A DNA stretch of 64,000 bases, from the NCBI RefSeq assembly GCF_025231485.1, contig NZ_CP104003.1:1488001-1552000 (forward strand), given 5' to 3'. The stretch comes from Salinirubellus salinus (GTDB lineage Archaea > Halobacteriota > Halobacteria > Halobacteriales > Haloarculaceae). Position 1 is the stretch's first letter, and the number at the start of each line of letters is the position of its first letter. Made by a program: the position numbers and the translations under genes. Shown one piece after another: positions 17,744-26,495 of this stretch. A model generated the notes under the pieces. It was not told where the DNA came from, did not search any database, and worked only from the letters and a program-made list of their open reading frames with translations.

Positions 17744-18069
17744 AAGGGGAGCAGTGACCGGAGCTGGGCGAACAGCCCGGACCCGGACCGCTCGCGGTGG
17801 GCCTCGAAGACGGGGTGGAGTGCGTTCAGGAGTTCCTGCTCGGTCTCGAACTGGGAGCGGTGCGTCTCCGAGAGCACCGCCGAGAGGCTGACCGTGCTCC
17901 CACCGGCGTCGTACGGTATCTCCGGGTCACCCAGTTCGCGCACCAGCGTCTCGGCGTCGACCGGATAGGCCACCTCGGCCTCTTCGAGGTGGGCGTCCAG
18001 CGCGGCGATGCCGAACGTCACCACGTCCGGTGTGTCACCGTCGTCGCTCGGTGGGGGCCTGACTCCCAT
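17740..18069 (-). CDS. DUF5789-like haloarchaeal protein
   Basis: This 109-residue soluble acidic protein contains AEVAYPVDAETLVRELGDPEIPY and FETEQELLNALHPVFE, which match my recollection of the haloarchaeal DUF5789 family. Nothing is known about its function. It is convergent with the aglJ-like gene and their stop codons overlap. The family assignment is from memory and moderately sure. Confidence 0.65.
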   Translation of the reverse strand: MGVRPPPSDDGDTPDVVTFGIAALDAHLEEAEVAYPVDAETLVRELGDPEIPYDAGGSTVSLSAVLSETHRSQFETEQELLNALHPVFEAHRERSGSGLFAQLRSLLPF

Positions 18070-18110
18070 CGTCCCCCGCTACACCCGTCGTCACCTAAAG
18101 ACCCGTGGTG

Positions 18111-18207
18111 TCCAACCATCTTTTTCCGCTCGGGGTCGCCTCCGGCGACCCTCTCGCGCAAAAACATGGGTGAAAAAGGCGCCGCTCGCTTCGCTCGCGG
18201 CGGGTAG
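18111..18207 (+). repeat. Dispersed two-hairpin element, copy D (not stop-adjacent)
   Basis: This is the cleanest copy: CCATCTTTTTCCGCTC, hairpin 1 GGGTCGCC / GGCGACCC with loop TCC (18133-18151), linker GCAAAAACATGGGTGAAAAA, hairpin 2 GCCGC...GCGGC and the end GGCGGGT. Unlike copies A, B, C and E it does not follow a stop codon. It sits between the start of the minus-strand gene at 18069 and the plus-strand RHH gene at 18300. Confidence 0.8.
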
Positions 18208-18299
18208 GTGTACTCGTCCGCACAGCACCGCCTACCGCACTGATTCCTGCTCTACCCCTCGAGCACAACTCCTTTTTGGGCGCCACGCTTCCTTCGGGT

Positions 18300-18509
18300 A
18301 TGACCGACTACACCACCGTCTCCATCCCGAAGGAACTCGCCGAGCGCGTCGACGAGACCATCGAGGGGACCTCCTTCTCCTCGACGTCGGACCTCGTCCG
18401 CTTCCTCCTTCGCTCCATCGTCGTCCAGCACCAGCGACAGGGTGAGCTCACGGAGGCCGAGTTCGCCGACATCGCCGACCAGCTGCGTGACCTCGGCTAC
18501 CTGAAGTAG
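18300..18509 (+). CDS. Ribbon-helix-helix (CopG-like) protein
   Basis: The 69-residue protein starts TTVSIPKELAERVDETI, the beta strand and first helix of a ribbon-helix-helix DNA-binding fold, followed by SDLVRFLLRSIVVQ as the second helix. Such proteins bind DNA as dimers and often autoregulate. No toxin gene adjoins it, so there is no evidence for a toxin-antitoxin pair. It ends QLRDLGYLK. A T-rich box (CTTTTTTGGG) lies about 28 nt before the ATG. Confidence 0.75.
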   Translation: MTDYTTVSIPKELAERVDETIEGTSFSSTSDLVRFLLRSIVVQHQRQGELTEAEFADIADQLRDLGYLK

Positions 18510-18557
18510 CCCCGACGGGCCCGAAAGCCCTTGTCCCGGGGCGTCCGGAGTCGGAAC

Positions 18558-18773
18558 GTGGACCGAACCAACGCCCTCCTCTACGCCGTCCTCCTCGCCG
18601 TCATCGGGAACGCCGCTTCGATAGCCGGCGGGGGTAACCTCGCCCCCGTGGGTGGCCTCGTGCTCGTCGTCGCGCTCCTGTTCGGCACCGGCGTGTTCTT
18701 TGCCGAGTTCGACGAGGACGGGTCCAGCGCGGGTGGCGGAGGGACGGAGAATCGAAGCGAGGGCGACGACTAG
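18558..18773 (+). CDS. Small two-segment membrane protein, function unknown
   Basis: This 71-residue protein starts at a GTG and has two hydrophobic segments ([20 protein letters not shown] and [20 protein letters not shown]), then an acidic Gly/Ser tail. No family is recognised. Its TAG shares three bases with the stop of the convergent leuB. A TTG at 18531 could also start it, but the GTG is nearer the hydrophobic segment. Confidence 0.5.
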   Translation: MDRTNALLYAVLLAVIGNAASIAGGGNLAPVGGLVLVVALLFGTGVFFAEFDEDGSSAGGGGTENRSEGDD

Positions 18774-19753
18774 AGTCGCTCGACGATGGCGGCGGTCACG
18801 TCCTCGGTGGAGGCGTCCCCGCCGAGGTCAGGGGTGTGTGGTCCCTCGGCCAGCACGCCCTCGACGGCGTCCCGCACGTCGGCGGCCGCCTCGCCGTAGC
18901 CGAGGTGGTCGAGCATCATCGCGGCCGAGAGCACCGTCGCACAGGGGTTGGCGATGCCCTGTCCGGCGATGTCCGGCGCGGAGCCGTGGACCGGTTCGAA
19001 CAGGCCGCGTTCGCTCCCGACGTTGGCGCTCGGGAGCAGGCCGAGGCCGCCGACCAGTCCCGCGGCGAGGTCCGAGAGCACGTCGCCCGCGAGGTTCGGC
19101 GCGATCACGACGCCGTACTCCTCGGGTCGGAGGAGCAGGTGCATCGCCAGCGCGTCCATCAGCGCGTCGTCGTAGTCGGCGCCGCGTTCGTCGCCGACTG
19201 CCTCACAGGCGTCGAGGAACGCTCCGTCCGTGACGCGCATCACGTTCGCCTTGTGCGCGATGGTCACGTCCTCGTAGCCGTTCTGCTCGGCGTAGTCGAA
19301 GCCGAACTCGGCGATGCGCCGCGAGGCGTCCTCGGTGACGACGCGGGTGAGCGTCGTCACGCCGTCGGCGATCTCGCTCTCGATGCCCGAGTAGACGCCC
19401 TCGGTGTTCTCCCGGACGAACACGAGGTCCGTCTCGGGGCGCAGGGCATCGACGCCGGGGTAGGCGCGGGCGGGCCGGACGTTGGCGAACGAATCGACCG
19501 CCTCACGGAGCGGGAGGATGACGTCGGCTGCCGATTCACCGGCCGCGCCGAACAGCGTGGCGTCGGCGCTCGCGGCCGCCTCGTAGGTCTCCTCGGGGAG
19601 CGCCTCGCCGGTCTCGGCGAGCGTCTCGTCGCCCGCGTCGTACTCGGTGAACTCGAAGTCGACGCCGTCGAGCGCCTCCAGCACCTCGACGGCCGCCGGG
19701 ACGACCTCCTGTCCGATGCCGTCACCGGGGACGACGACGATATCTTCGGTCAT
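18770..19753 (-). CDS. leuB: 3-isopropylmalate dehydrogenase
   Basis: The 327-residue enzyme oxidatively decarboxylates 3-isopropylmalate to 2-oxoisocaproate with NAD, the third leucine-specific step. It has the N-terminal [12 protein letters not shown], the substrate-binding [12 protein letters not shown], a KANVMR segment, and [24 protein letters not shown] with the metal-binding aspartates. The length is normal for archaeal homologues. It is the last gene of the ilv-leu block, separated from leuD by a SnoaL-like gene. Isocitrate or homoisocitrate specificity is unlikely given the operon. Confidence 0.93.
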   Translation of the reverse strand: MTEDIVVVPGDGIGQEVVPAAVEVLEALDGVDFEFTEYDAGDETLAETGEALPEETYEAAASADATLFGAAGESAADVILPLREAVDSFANVRPARAYPGVDALRPETDLVFVRENTEGVYSGIESEIADGVTTLTRVVTEDASRRIAEFGFDYAEQNGYEDVTIAHKANVMRVTDGAFLDACEAVGDERGADYDDALMDALAMHLLLRPEEYGVVIAPNLAGDVLSDLAAGLVGGLGLLPSANVGSERGLFEPVHGSAPDIAGQGIANPCATVLSAAMMLDHLGYGEAAADVRDAVEGVLAEGPHTPDLGGDASTEDVTAAIVERL

Positions 19754-19825
19754 GCTCGGGGGTGCGCGTGGCCCGCGAAAGAGGGTGTCGGTCGCGTCAG
19801 AGCCTGCCCGTGACCGAGGACCCGG

Positions 19826-20314
19826 TCAGAGCGCGTTCCGCACGGCGCCGACGGCCAGTTTCGGTAGCTTCCCGACCACCTCGGGAAACGTCAGCCCCAG
19901 TTGCGCGGTGAACTCGTGGTTGTCGAAGTAGCCCCTGACCTCGGCGATGCCGTCCTCGGTGACGACGACACGCTCTATGCCGTCGACCTCGACGTGTTCG
20001 TCCGTCGGGGGGAGCCCCTCGTAGGTGCCTGTCTGGGTGCCGGTCATCGTCCACTGGACCACGAGGACCCCCGGCTCTCGCGTCTCCATGATGCGCGTCG
20101 GCTCGAAGTGGACGTCCGGGAACCCGTCCAGCAGTTCGCGCACGAACGGTTCGAGGTCGTCGTACTCGTACACCCCGTCGGTCGCCGGGTCGTCGTAGCG
20201 CACGTCCGGGGCGAAGTGTGCCAGCACCCGCTCTGCGTCGTGGTCGTTCCAGGCCGTCGCGTACCCCTCGTAGTGCGCGACCGGATCGTCCAGTGGTGTG
20301 TCACTGACTCCCAT
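19826..20314 (-). CDS. SnoaL-like / NTF2-fold ester-cyclase-type protein inserted in the leu cluster
   Basis: The 162-residue protein starts with ATAWNDHDAERVLAHFAPDVRYDDP, the SnoaL-like pattern, and continues with LEPFVRELLDGFPDVHFEPTR and VVQWTMTGTQTG. The reaction is unknown. It interrupts leuD and leuB. The 48-nt gap after leuD holds a TATA-like CTTTATTCTC on the minus strand (about 20340-20349), about 30 nt before the ATG, so the gene probably has its own promoter rather than depending on the operon. A link to leucine synthesis is not shown. Confidence 0.75.
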   Translation of the reverse strand: MGVSDTPLDDPVAHYEGYATAWNDHDAERVLAHFAPDVRYDDPATDGVYEYDDLEPFVRELLDGFPDVHFEPTRIMETREPGVLVVQWTMTGTQTGTYEGLPPTDEHVEVDGIERVVVTEDGIAEVRGYFDNHEFTAQLGLTFPEVVGKLPKLAVGAVRNAL

Positions 20315-20362
20315 CCCTCACCAGACGTGTCTTTCGGCGAGAATAAAGGTTGGGTCGGCCGC

Positions 20363-20980
20363 TCAGTCGCTCCCGACGTACGGCAGGTTCGCCGCCGTCT
20401 CCGCGATGGCGTTCTCGTTTGCCTTCATCAGCGCCGTCGTGTCCCAGATGCCCTCGACGAGCGCCTTGCGCTGGGCCTCGTCCACGTCGACGTCGACCGT
20501 GGTGTCGCCGTAGGTGACCGTCTCCGCGGCGACGTCGACGTCGATGTCGCCGTCCGGGTTCGCCACCACCCAGTCCTGGATGGCCTCGATGGTCGCCTGG
20601 TCGGCGGTGACCGTAGGGATGCCCAGCGCGAGGCAGTTGCCCGCGAAGATCTCGGCGAACGACTCGCCGACGACGGCGTCGATGCCCCAGCGCATCAGCG
20701 CCTGCGGGGCGTGCTCGCGAGAGGAACCACAGCCGAAGTTGGCGTTGACGACGAGCACGTTCGCGTCCTGGTACTGGGTTTCGTTGAACGGGTGGTCCTT
20801 CTCCTCGTCCTCGTCGTCGAACCGCAGGTCGAAGAACGCGAACTCCCCGAGGCCGTCGAACGTGACGACCTTCATGAACCGCGCGGGGATGATCTGGTCC
20901 GTGTCGATGTCGTTCCCGCGAACGGGGATGCCCGTGCCGGAGACGTGCTCGACGCTCGGGATCTCGACCTCGTGGGCCAT
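20363..20980 (-). CDS. leuD: 3-isopropylmalate dehydratase small subunit
   Basis: The 205-residue protein is the swivel subunit that pairs with LeuC to isomerise 2-isopropylmalate to 3-isopropylmalate. It has GNDIDTDQIIPARF, the hallmark GCGSSREHAPQALMRWG (about residues 80-96) and FAEIFAGNCLALGIP. The ATG shares one base with the leuC stop, so translation is coupled and the subunits are probably made in step. Confidence 0.95.
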   Translation of the reverse strand: MAHEVEIPSVEHVSGTGIPVRGNDIDTDQIIPARFMKVVTFDGLGEFAFFDLRFDDEDEEKDHPFNETQYQDANVLVVNANFGCGSSREHAPQALMRWGIDAVVGESFAEIFAGNCLALGIPTVTADQATIEAIQDWVVANPDGDIDVDVAAETVTYGDTTVDVDVDEAQRKALVEGIWDTTALMKANENAIAETAANLPYVGSD

Positions 20981-22404
20981 TACGCCTCCACCTCCCGCTT
21001 CGGCAGTTCACGCACGTCCGTGACCTCGCCGGTGACGGCCGCGGCGGCCACCATCTTCGGTGACATCAGGACCGTGCGGCCGTCCTTGCTCCCCTGCCGA
21101 CCGACGAAGTTCCGGTTGGACGAGGAGGCACACGCCTCGTCGCCCTCCAGCTGGTCGGCGTTCATCCCGAGACACATCGAACAGCCGGCACCGCGCCAGT
21201 CGAAGCCCGCCTCGCGGAACACCTCGTCGAGGCCTTCCGCTTCGGCGGCGGCCTTCACGCGCTGGCTGCCGGGGACGACCATCGCCCGCACGGAGTCGTG
21301 GACCTCGCGGCCCTCGACGACCTCCGCGGCGTCGCGGAGGTCGGCCAGTCGGGCGTTCGTACACGAGCCGAGGAAGGCCACGTCCACGTCGTACCCCTCC
21401 ATCGTCTCGCCGGGCGAGACCCGCATGTGTTCCTGCGCCCGACGGGCGGTCTCGACCTTGTCCGCGGGCAGGCTCTCGGGGTCCGGGATGGGCTCGGTGA
21501 TACCGATACCCTGTCCGGGCGTGGTCCCCCACGTGACGACCGGTTCGATGGCCGAGCCGTCGATGGTGACCACGTCGTCGTACTCGGCGTCCGCGTCGCT
21601 CGCGATGGACTCCCAGTACGGCTTCAGCCGCTCGAACTTCTCCGGGTCGTCGCGGAACTCGTCGGTGTCGCGGAGCCACTCGTAGGTGGTCTCGTCCGGG
21701 TTCACGTAGCCCGCACGCGCACCGCCCTCGATGGACATGTTGCAGATGGACATCCGGCCCTCCATCCCGAGGCTCTCGATGGCCTCGCCGGCGTACTCGT
21801 AGACGTAGCCGACGCCGCCGTCGGTGCCGAGTTCACGGATGATGGTCAGGACGACGTCCTTGGCCCCGACACCCTCGCCGAGTTCGCCGGTGACCTCGAT
21901 CTTCCGGACCTGCTTCTTCTCCATCGCGACGGTCTGGGTCGCCAGCACGTCGCGGATCTGCGAGGTACCGATACCGAACGCCAGCGCGCCGAACGCGCCG
22001 TGGGTGGAGGTGTGGCTGTCGCCACAGACGATGGTCGTGCCGGGCTGGGTGATACCCTGTTCCGGCCCGATGACGTGGACGATGCCCTGGTTGCCAGTCG
22101 TGGGGTCGTCGAACTGGATGCCCGCCTCGCGGACGTTCGCCTCCAGTTCGGCCATCATCTCCTCGGCCGCGTCGTCACCGAGCGGCCGGGACTGGTCGTC
22201 GGTCGGGACGATGTGGTCCACGGTCGCGTGGGTCAGGTCCGGGCGCGCCACCTCGATGTCGCGCTCGCGGAGCATCCCGAACGCCTGCGGACTCGTCACC
22301 TCGTGGATGAGGTGCAGCCCGACGAACAGCTGGTCCTGCCCGTTCGGCAGCGTGGTGACCTTGTGGCGGTCCCACACCTTGTCGTAGAGCGTCCCTCGGC
22401 TCAT
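20980..22404 (-). CDS. leuC: 3-isopropylmalate dehydratase large subunit
   Basis: The 474-residue aconitase-family subunit carries the ligands of the [4Fe-4S] cluster: the Cys in [14 protein letters not shown] (about residue 350) and the pair in CSMCLGMN (about 405-412). It also has the [19 protein letters not shown] block. With LeuD it forms the isomerase of leucine synthesis. It starts within the last four bases of the small acidic ORF (ATGA overlap). Confidence 0.95.
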   Translation of the reverse strand: MSRGTLYDKVWDRHKVTTLPNGQDQLFVGLHLIHEVTSPQAFGMLRERDIEVARPDLTHATVDHIVPTDDQSRPLGDDAAEEMMAELEANVREAGIQFDDPTTGNQGIVHVIGPEQGITQPGTTIVCGDSHTSTHGAFGALAFGIGTSQIRDVLATQTVAMEKKQVRKIEVTGELGEGVGAKDVVLTIIRELGTDGGVGYVYEYAGEAIESLGMEGRMSICNMSIEGGARAGYVNPDETTYEWLRDTDEFRDDPEKFERLKPYWESIASDADAEYDDVVTIDGSAIEPVVTWGTTPGQGIGITEPIPDPESLPADKVETARRAQEHMRVSPGETMEGYDVDVAFLGSCTNARLADLRDAAEVVEGREVHDSVRAMVVPGSQRVKAAAEAEGLDEVFREAGFDWRGAGCSMCLGMNADQLEGDEACASSSNRNFVGRQGSKDGRTVLMSPKMVAAAAVTGEVTDVRELPKREVEA

Positions 22405-22706
22405 TCTTCGGTCTCGTCTCGGACGCCACCCGCCTCGCCCCCGCGGGCGTGGACGGCGTTGGCGGACTCCGCACCCTCCGGCGGGGTGTGGTCGATGTCT
22501 CGCAGTACCTCGCCGTCGTCGTCGTCCGAGTCGGGCTCCTCGGGGACGGCGTCGGCCTCGCCCCCGTCCGCGGCCACGGTCTTGCCACGGTCGTAGGTCT
22601 GCGTGCTCCCGAACACCTCGCCCGTGAACGGGTTGGTGTGGCTCGTCTCGCCCAGCGTCGGGCGGTACTGCTCCTCGTCCGTCTGTGTCTCGTCGTGCTC
22701 AGTCAT
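22401..22706 (-). CDS. Small acidic protein encoded between ilvC and leuC
   Basis: The 101-residue protein is rich in Asp, Glu, Thr and Gly and looks largely disordered. The most structured-looking segment is [18 protein letters not shown] (about residues 23-40). It overlaps ilvC by 8 nt and leuC by 4 nt, so it is translated as part of the operon. I recall a small ORF at this place in other haloarchaeal ilv-leu clusters, but cannot verify it here. No enzyme motif is visible; a regulatory or scaffolding role is possible but unsupported. Confidence 0.7.
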   Translation of the reverse strand: MTEHDETQTDEEQYRPTLGETSHTNPFTGEVFGSTQTYDRGKTVAADGGEADAVPEEPDSDDDDGEVLRDIDHTPPEGAESANAVHARGGEAGGVRDETEE

Positions 22707-23760
22707 CTGCCGGTGTCTCCGCTGCCTCTTTCTCCTGGTCCGCTCCCTCGCCCCACGAGAACAGCGCACGGAGGTTCTCGCCGACCTCCTCTATCTCGTG
22801 GTTCTCCTCGCGGTGCTTCAGTTGCTTGTAGCTCGGCCGACCCGCCTGGTTCTCGGTGATCCACTCGCGGGCGAAGGTCCCGTCCTGGACCTCCTCTAAC
22901 ACCTGCTCCATGTTCTCGCGGGCGTGCTCGTCGACGATGCGGTCGCCGCGGGTCAGCCCGCCGAACTCGGCCGTGTCCGAGACCGAGTGCCACATCTCGC
23001 CCAGCCCACCCTCGTACATCAGGTCGACGATGAGCTTGAGCTCGTTCAGACACTCGAAGTAGGCCATCTCCGGGGAGTAGCCCGCGTCCACGAGCGTCTC
23101 GTAGCCCTGCTTGACGAGCGAGGTGACGCCGCCACAGAGGACGGCCTGCTCGCCGAACAGGTCGGTCTCGGTCTCCTCTCGGAACGTCGTCTCGACGACG
23201 CCCGCGCGGGTGCAGCCGATGGCCTTCGCGTACGCCAGCCCGATGTCGTGGGCCTCACCGGTCGAGTCCTGGTAGACCGCGAGCAGGCCGGGGGTCCCCT
23301 CGCCGTTCTCGTAGTTCCGGCGGACGAGGTGGCCCGGCGACTTCGGCGCGACCATCGTGACGTTCACGTCATCGCTCGGCTCGATCTGGCCGTAGTGGAT
23401 GTTGAACCCGTGGGCGAACTGCAGCGTGTCGCCCGCCTCCATCACGTCGCGGATCTCCTCGTAGACCCGCGGCTGGACGGTGTCCGGGACGAGCACGCTC
23501 ACGAGGTCGGCCTCGGCGGCGGCCTCGCGGGGCGTCTCGACACGCAACCCCTCGGCCTCGGCCGCGGAGCGCGAGGAACTGCTCTCGCGCAGGCCGACGA
23601 CGACGTCGATGCCCGACTCGTGGAGGTTCAGCGCGTGGGCGTGGCCCTGCGAGCCGTAGCCCAGCACGGCGACCGTCTTCGATTCCAGCGGCGATACGTC
23701 GGCGTCCTCGTCGTAGTGGACGGTCGTGGTGAACTCGTCCGGAGTGTCTTCCTCAGTCAT
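22699..23760 (-). CDS. ilvC: Ketol-acid reductoisomerase
   Basis: The 353-residue class I enzyme converts acetolactate or acetohydroxybutyrate to dihydroxy acids with NAD(P)H and Mg. The Rossmann motif [13 protein letters not shown] (about residues 32-44) is followed by the specificity loop [16 protein letters not shown]. The serine-rich loop suggests NADPH, but this is inference. The C-terminal knotted domain carries the metal-binding acidic residues in the [14 protein letters not shown] and [19 protein letters not shown] blocks. The ATG overlaps the ilvN end by 8 nt. Confidence 0.95.
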   Translation of the reverse strand: MTEEDTPDEFTTTVHYDEDADVSPLESKTVAVLGYGSQGHAHALNLHESGIDVVVGLRESSSSRSAAEAEGLRVETPREAAAEADLVSVLVPDTVQPRVYEEIRDVMEAGDTLQFAHGFNIHYGQIEPSDDVNVTMVAPKSPGHLVRRNYENGEGTPGLLAVYQDSTGEAHDIGLAYAKAIGCTRAGVVETTFREETETDLFGEQAVLCGGVTSLVKQGYETLVDAGYSPEMAYFECLNELKLIVDLMYEGGLGEMWHSVSDTAEFGGLTRGDRIVDEHARENMEQVLEEVQDGTFAREWITENQAGRPSYKQLKHREENHEIEEVGENLRALFSWGEGADQEKEAAETPADD

Positions 23761-24400
23761 CGTCTGCGTAGGTCCCCTTCGCCCCCTCGGTCGCCTGCGA
23801 CCCCTCGGTGGCGGCCGTCCAGCGCTCCCCGCGTGCCAGCGCCGCCTGCCCGGTCCGGGCGATCTCCCGGATGCCGAACTGCCGGAAGGCGTCGATGGCG
23901 TCGTTTATCTTCTGCTCGTCGCCGGTGATCTGGACCGTGATGGTCCGCGGCCCGGCGTCCAGCGTCGTCCCGTCGTACATCTCGGTCACGGCCTGCACCT
24001 TGTCCGGCTGGCTCCCGCCGTTGACCTTCAGGATGACGAGTTCGCGCTGGACCGCGTCGTCGGCCAGTTCCCGCACCGAGATGACCGGGATGACCTTCGC
24101 CAGCTGTTTCTCGACCTGCTCGATGCCGGGGTCGGACTCCTCGACGACGAGCGTGATTCGCGAGAGCTCCTCGTCCTCGGTGGTACCGACCGTGAGCGAC
24201 TCGATGTTGAACTGCCGGCGGCTGAACAGCCCCGACACCTTCGCCAGCACGCCGGGTTCGTTCTCCACCAGCGCGGAGATGACCGTCCGTCGGGTCTCCG
24301 GTTCGGCCGCCGCCTCGGGGTCGATGCGGAACCCCTGTTCGTTGCGCTTGCCCTGTGGCCGAGCGCGCTCGTTCGGGTCCGGACCCTGCAGCCCGCTCAT
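23753..24400 (-). CDS. ilvN: Acetolactate synthase small (regulatory) subunit
   Basis: The 215-residue protein has an ACT domain starting at [20 protein letters not shown] and continuing with [10 protein letters not shown], then the C-terminal regulatory-subunit domain (LVILKVNGG...). It binds IlvB and transmits feedback inhibition, usually by valine. An N-terminal extension of about 40 residues rich in Arg, Gln and Glu precedes the ACT domain. It overlaps ilvB by 4 nt (ATGA). Confidence 0.95.
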   Translation of the reverse strand: MSGLQGPDPNERARPQGKRNEQGFRIDPEAAAEPETRRTVISALVENEPGVLAKVSGLFSRRQFNIESLTVGTTEDEELSRITLVVEESDPGIEQVEKQLAKVIPVISVRELADDAVQRELVILKVNGGSQPDKVQAVTEMYDGTTLDAGPRTITVQITGDEQKINDAIDAFRQFGIREIARTGQAALARGERWTAATEGSQATEGAKGTYADDD

Positions 24401-26175
24401 AGCTGGTCCTCCGACAGGGCGAACAGCCCGTTATCCCCGCCGCTCGGGACCATCGGGTAGACGTTCTCCTCGGGGTCGATGAACACGTCCACGATGCTCG
24501 GCCCCTCGTAGTCGAGCGCCTCCTGGACGGTCTCCTCGACCTCGTCGTAGCTCTCGATGCGGAAGCCGCGGGCACCGAACGCCTCGGCGAGCTTGTCGAA
24601 CGCCGGCATCCACGGGTACTCCGAGGCCATCCGGCGCTGCTCGTAGAAGGCGTCCTGCCACTGCCGCACCATCCCGATAGCGGCGTTGTTGAGGACGAAC
24701 ACGGTGATGTCCAGTTCCTCGCGGACCGCGACCGAGAGCTCCTGACAGGTCATCAGGAACGAGCCGTCGCCGTCGAAACAGACGACCTGCTGGTCGTCGT
24801 CCGCGGCGATGCGCGCGCCGATGGCCGCGGGCAGGCCGTAGCCCATCGTCCCCAGCCCGTGGCTCGACACCCACGTCCGGGGCTTCGTGTAGGTCCAGTA
24901 CTGGGAGGCCCACATCTGGTGCTGGCCGACGCCCGTGGTGACGATGGTGTCGTCGGCCGTGGCCGCGTCGACGACCTCGACGACGAACTGCGGCTTGATG
25001 GGGCCGTCCTCGTCCATCTCGTAGTCCATCGGGTACTCGTCCTTCCACTGGGCGACCTGTTCCAGCCACTCGTCGGCCTCCGGGGCCTGCGGCATCGCCG
25101 CGTGGAACTGCTCGAAGACCGCCTTCGCGTCACCCACCAGCGGGTAGTCGGCGTGGACGTTCTTCGAGATCTCCGCGGGGTCGATGTCCGCGTGGATGAT
25201 GTCGGCGTCGGGCGCGAACGTGTCGATGCCGCCGGTCAGACGGTCGTCGAAGCGCGTCCCGACCGCCAGCATGCAGTCGGTCATCGTGATGGCCATGTTC
25301 GCGTAGCCGGTGCCGTGCATCCCGGCCCACGAGAGCGAGAGCTCGTGGTCCTCCGGGAACGCGCCGATGGCCGGCATCGTCGTGACGACCGGCACCTCGA
25401 ACTCCGTGGCGAACTCGTAGAGCTGCTCGCAGGCGTCGGCCTTCATCACGCCGCCACCGGCGAGGATGACCGGCCGCTCGGCCTGCGCGAACCGCTCGGC
25501 CGCCCGCTCGACGGCCGCCTGGTCAGCCTCCTCAGCGGGGTTGTACGTGCCCGGCGTCGTCGGGCCGCCGGGGTCGGCGTCCGTCTCACCCTGCGTCACG
25601 TCCTTCGGCAGGTCGACCAGCGTCGGTCCCTGCCGGCCCATCTTCGCGAGGCCGAACGCCTCGCTGACGTCGCCACCCACCGTGTCCGGCGAACTCGAGA
25701 AGTAGTTCGCCTTCGTGATGGGGCGCGTGACGCCGACCGTGTCCGTCTCCTGGAACGCGTCGTTGCCGACGAAGTCCGTGGGGACCTGTCCGGTCAGCGC
25801 GAGGAGCGGCTCCGAGTCCATGTTGGCGTCCGCGATGCCGGTGACGAGGTTCGTCGCCCCCGGCCCCGAGGTGGCCATGCACACGCCGGGGTCGCCCGTG
25901 ACGGTGCCGTAGGCCGTGGCCGCGTGGACGGCCCCCTGCTCGTGGGCCATCGTGATGTGGTCGATCGCCGAGTCGTAGAGCGCGTCGTAGACGGGCATGA
26001 TGGCCCCACCCTGGACGCCGAACGCGTAGCGGACGCCAGCGTTCTCGAGTGCGCGGATGACCGCGCTCGCACCCGTCTGGACCTCGGTGCGGTCCGTCTC
26101 GTCGTGTTCCGCAGCGTCGTCGCCGCGGTCGGTCTCCGTGTTCGGGGAGACCGGTGTGGCGCCGTCGCCGCTCAT
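24397..26175 (-). CDS. ilvB: Acetolactate synthase large (catalytic) subunit
   Basis: The 592-residue thiamine-diphosphate enzyme condenses pyruvate with pyruvate or 2-oxobutyrate. It has the catalytic glutamate in MAHEQGAVHAATAYG (about residues 74-88) and the ThDP-binding GDGS...NNAAIG motif (about 468-498). A disordered acidic N-terminus of about 35 residues precedes the ThDP domain. It is the first gene of the coupled ilvB-ilvN-ilvC-ORF-leuC-leuD run. A Shine-Dalgarno GGAGGT lies 6 nt before the ATG, unusual in a region where most genes look leaderless. This fits the roughly 190-nt leader upstream. Confidence 0.95.
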   Translation of the reverse strand: MSGDGATPVSPNTETDRGDDAAEHDETDRTEVQTGASAVIRALENAGVRYAFGVQGGAIMPVYDALYDSAIDHITMAHEQGAVHAATAYGTVTGDPGVCMATSGPGATNLVTGIADANMDSEPLLALTGQVPTDFVGNDAFQETDTVGVTRPITKANYFSSSPDTVGGDVSEAFGLAKMGRQGPTLVDLPKDVTQGETDADPGGPTTPGTYNPAEEADQAAVERAAERFAQAERPVILAGGGVMKADACEQLYEFATEFEVPVVTTMPAIGAFPEDHELSLSWAGMHGTGYANMAITMTDCMLAVGTRFDDRLTGGIDTFAPDADIIHADIDPAEISKNVHADYPLVGDAKAVFEQFHAAMPQAPEADEWLEQVAQWKDEYPMDYEMDEDGPIKPQFVVEVVDAATADDTIVTTGVGQHQMWASQYWTYTKPRTWVSSHGLGTMGYGLPAAIGARIAADDDQQVVCFDGDGSFLMTCQELSVAVREELDITVFVLNNAAIGMVRQWQDAFYEQRRMASEYPWMPAFDKLAEAFGARGFRIESYDEVEETVQEALDYEGPSIVDVFIDPEENVYPMVPSGGDNGLFALSEDQL

Positions 26176-26219
26176 GCGTTACCTCCGTGTCGATACCGGT
26201 ACCGATGCTGTCGTGTCAT
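26172..26219 (-). CDS. Possible 15-codon leader peptide before ilvB
   Basis: A short ORF (MTRQHRYRYRHGGNA) ends in a TGA that overlaps the ilvB ATG in an ATGA arrangement. The ilvB Shine-Dalgarno GGAGGT lies inside the ORF. It has no Val, Leu or Ile codons, so a classic amino-acid attenuator is not indicated. It may only be a chance ORF. Confidence 0.25.
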   Translation of the reverse strand: MTRQHRYRYRHGGNA

Positions 26220-26495
26220 TGTCGTGTCTGTGTACTCGTCTGCGGTGCGAACCGTCGGGGAGAAAGTGGTGTGCGGGCCTAACGGGCCCGTACGATACCG
26301 ACCACCGCACGAATCACGGCCGCGTCGCTCCGTGCCGCCTCGGGCCCGGAGTCGACGTGCCGTCTCACGTCCGGCCGTCTGCACGCCTGCGTAATCAACC
26401 TTACCGGTCTGGCAGGTGTTACCTGTCGCGTGGCGACGGCTGGCCGTGTCGGTGTGCGACCGCTCGTGCGGCGGGCGTGACGGGGAGGTCACGGC
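26176..26495. promoter_or_regulatory. Leader/promoter region of the ilvB operon
   Basis: This is a 320-nt gap between leuA and ilvB with no convincing gene. On the minus strand it has GGTTGATTACG (about 26392-26402), the best TATA-like candidate, giving a leader of roughly 190 nt. A perfect 6-bp hairpin CGGGCC / GGCCCG with a 5-nt loop lies at 26274-26290. Then come the 15-codon ORF and a Shine-Dalgarno. A regulated 5' leader is plausible. Confidence 0.4.

Noticed and set aside
18300-18773. RHH protein plus the downstream small membrane protein as a toxin-antitoxin pair.
   Set aside because: The downstream product has no toxin features, the genes do not overlap, and the RHH protein lacks a typical toxin-binding tail.
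24859-26394. Very long open frame on the plus strand opposite ilvB (and similar long antisense frames opposite leuC, the PrkA-like genes and psmB).
   Set aside because: In this G+C-rich genome, frames opposite genuine genes are often open. The products are rich in Arg, Val, His and Asp without any recognisable domain, while the minus-strand products match known families end to end.
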